Shown here: positions 63,711-64,000 of the stretch, piece after piece
Position numbering within the stretch: the stretch's first letter is position 1
Layout of the letters: each line of letters opens with the position of its first letter
Assembly (NCBI RefSeq): GCF_022267515.1
Contig: NZ_JAKFGB010000012.1
Coordinates: 744,001 to 808,000 of the forward strand
Source: Rubinisphaera margarita
GTDB taxonomy: Bacteria > Planctomycetota > Planctomycetia > Planctomycetales > Planctomycetaceae
DNA length: 64,000 bases
Direction of reading: 5' to 3'
The notes under the pieces: generated by a model
What the model was told of the DNA's origin: nothing
Seen by the model: the letters and a program-made list of their open reading frames with translations, nothing else
Database searches by the model: none
Position numbers and translations under genes: made by a program

Positions 63711-63901
63711 ATACCAAGGTGAGTTCCTCTCAGTATGGAAATGTCTCTACCGGTTCCAGTTCGAACCAGGCGGAGGGATTGCGGCCTGCTGAAGATATTG
63801 TCAATTATCTGAAGGAGTATGCCCGGGAGAAACCGGAAGCGGCCGCCCTGTGGTGCTTTGGGATCGGGTTCTTCGTCGGCTGGAAAATTAAACCCTGGTA
63901 G
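63707..63901 (+). CDS. DUF883-like tail-anchor micro-protein
   Basis: 64 residues with a polar start, then RPAEDIVNYLKEYAREKPEA and AALWCFGIGFFVGWKIKPW. The KPEAAALWCFGIGFFVGWKI part is again the ElaB/YqjD-type anchor. It overlaps the holin-like gene by 4 bp. It is the fourth short anchor-type protein in this operon. Confidence 0.78.
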   Translation: MNTKVSSSQYGNVSTGSSSNQAEGLRPAEDIVNYLKEYAREKPEAAALWCFGIGFFVGWKIKPW

Positions 63902-63933
63902 GGTGCTCCCCTCCCTTAGTCAGTGAGTGTTCG

Positions 63934-64000
63934 ATGGACCAGTACGATCAGGTCGCGCCCACGGCTACATGGGACAGCGTCGAGGGCGCGCTGATTAAGA
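63934..64000 (+). CDS. Start of a further gene (cut by window edge)
   Basis: ATG at 63934 opens a frame MDQYDQVAPTATWDSVEGAL that runs to the right edge. It follows the operon by 32 bp and is probably part of it. Only 22 residues are visible, no family can be named, and no strong ribosome site is seen. Confidence 0.4.
   Translation, partial: MDQYDQVAPTATWDSVEGALIK

Overview
The window is a single chromosomal segment of about 56-57% G+C (estimated by eye) from a planctomycete, most likely a Planctomycetaceae-type member of Planctomycetota. The signs are a secreted protein carrying the planctomycete extracellular motif LESRTLLSA, a long MoxR-DUF58-BatA-type operon that ends in a terpene-cyclase-fold protein, many secreted proteins of unknown role, and frequent GTG/TTG starts. 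No rRNA, tRNA, CRISPR array, prophage or insertion sequence was recognised.

Region 1 (1-16.9 kb, + strand) is one long gene array: a MoxR AAA+ ATPase (cut by the window edge), a secreted EF-hand/beta-propeller protein, a DUF58 protein, two membrane proteins with von Willebrand A-like domains, a very large membrane/coiled-coil protein, two secreted unknowns, a squalene-cyclase-fold protein and a secreted thioredoxin fused to tandem beta-barrel-like repeats. It closes with a terminator at 16.92 kb. Region 2 (17-23.9 kb) is regulatory: a STAS-like protein, an ECF-type sigma factor, a hybrid histidine kinase with an Hpt domain, an NtrC-type sigma54 activator and an ExoD-like membrane protein. Region 3 (24-36.2 kb) mixes small stress or envelope genes (DUF2383, PGPGW, DUF1328, YqaE/Pmp3) with WrbA, a PhoD-like phosphatase, GatA, a SelW-like protein and a large CAP/FG-GAP surface protein. 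Region 4 (36.2-43.6 kb, - strand) holds a TauE-type exporter with a MarR regulator, then a cold-shock group (RhlE helicase, a small basic ORF with an apparent ATC start, CspA-like protein), then MutS. Region 5 (44-51.7 kb) holds an orphan HlyD-like adaptor, a DUF4432 protein, a CinA C-domain protein, threonine aldolase, HisD and Pgi. Region 6 (51.9-59.9 kb, - strand) holds an RND pump with its adaptor and a MarR-SDR-pirin-Old Yellow Enzyme operon with a near-perfect palindromic operator. Region 7 (60-64 kb, + strand) is a BON-MscS channel followed by a tightly packed run of small CsbD/DUF883/holin-like membrane proteins that leaves the window.

The most interesting signal joins regions 2, 3 and 7. 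Three separate operons of small stress/envelope proteins (DUF2383 at 24.4 kb; DUF1328-YqaE at 35.3 kb; CsbD-DUF883-holin at 61.7 kb) are each preceded by a sigma54 -24/-12 element of the form TGGCAY-N5-TGC. Upstream of each lies a shared 17-bp palindrome, TGGTCG-N5-CGAYCA, centred at only two distances from the -24 GG (about 62 or about 93 bp, i.e. three helical turns apart). The CsbD operon has one site at each distance. The NtrC-type activator encoded at 21.6-23.0 kb, with the hybrid kinase beside it, is the obvious candidate to bind these sites. This suggests a sigma54-controlled envelope-stress regulon. The promoter and palindrome sequences are seen directly; the regulator assignment is inference.
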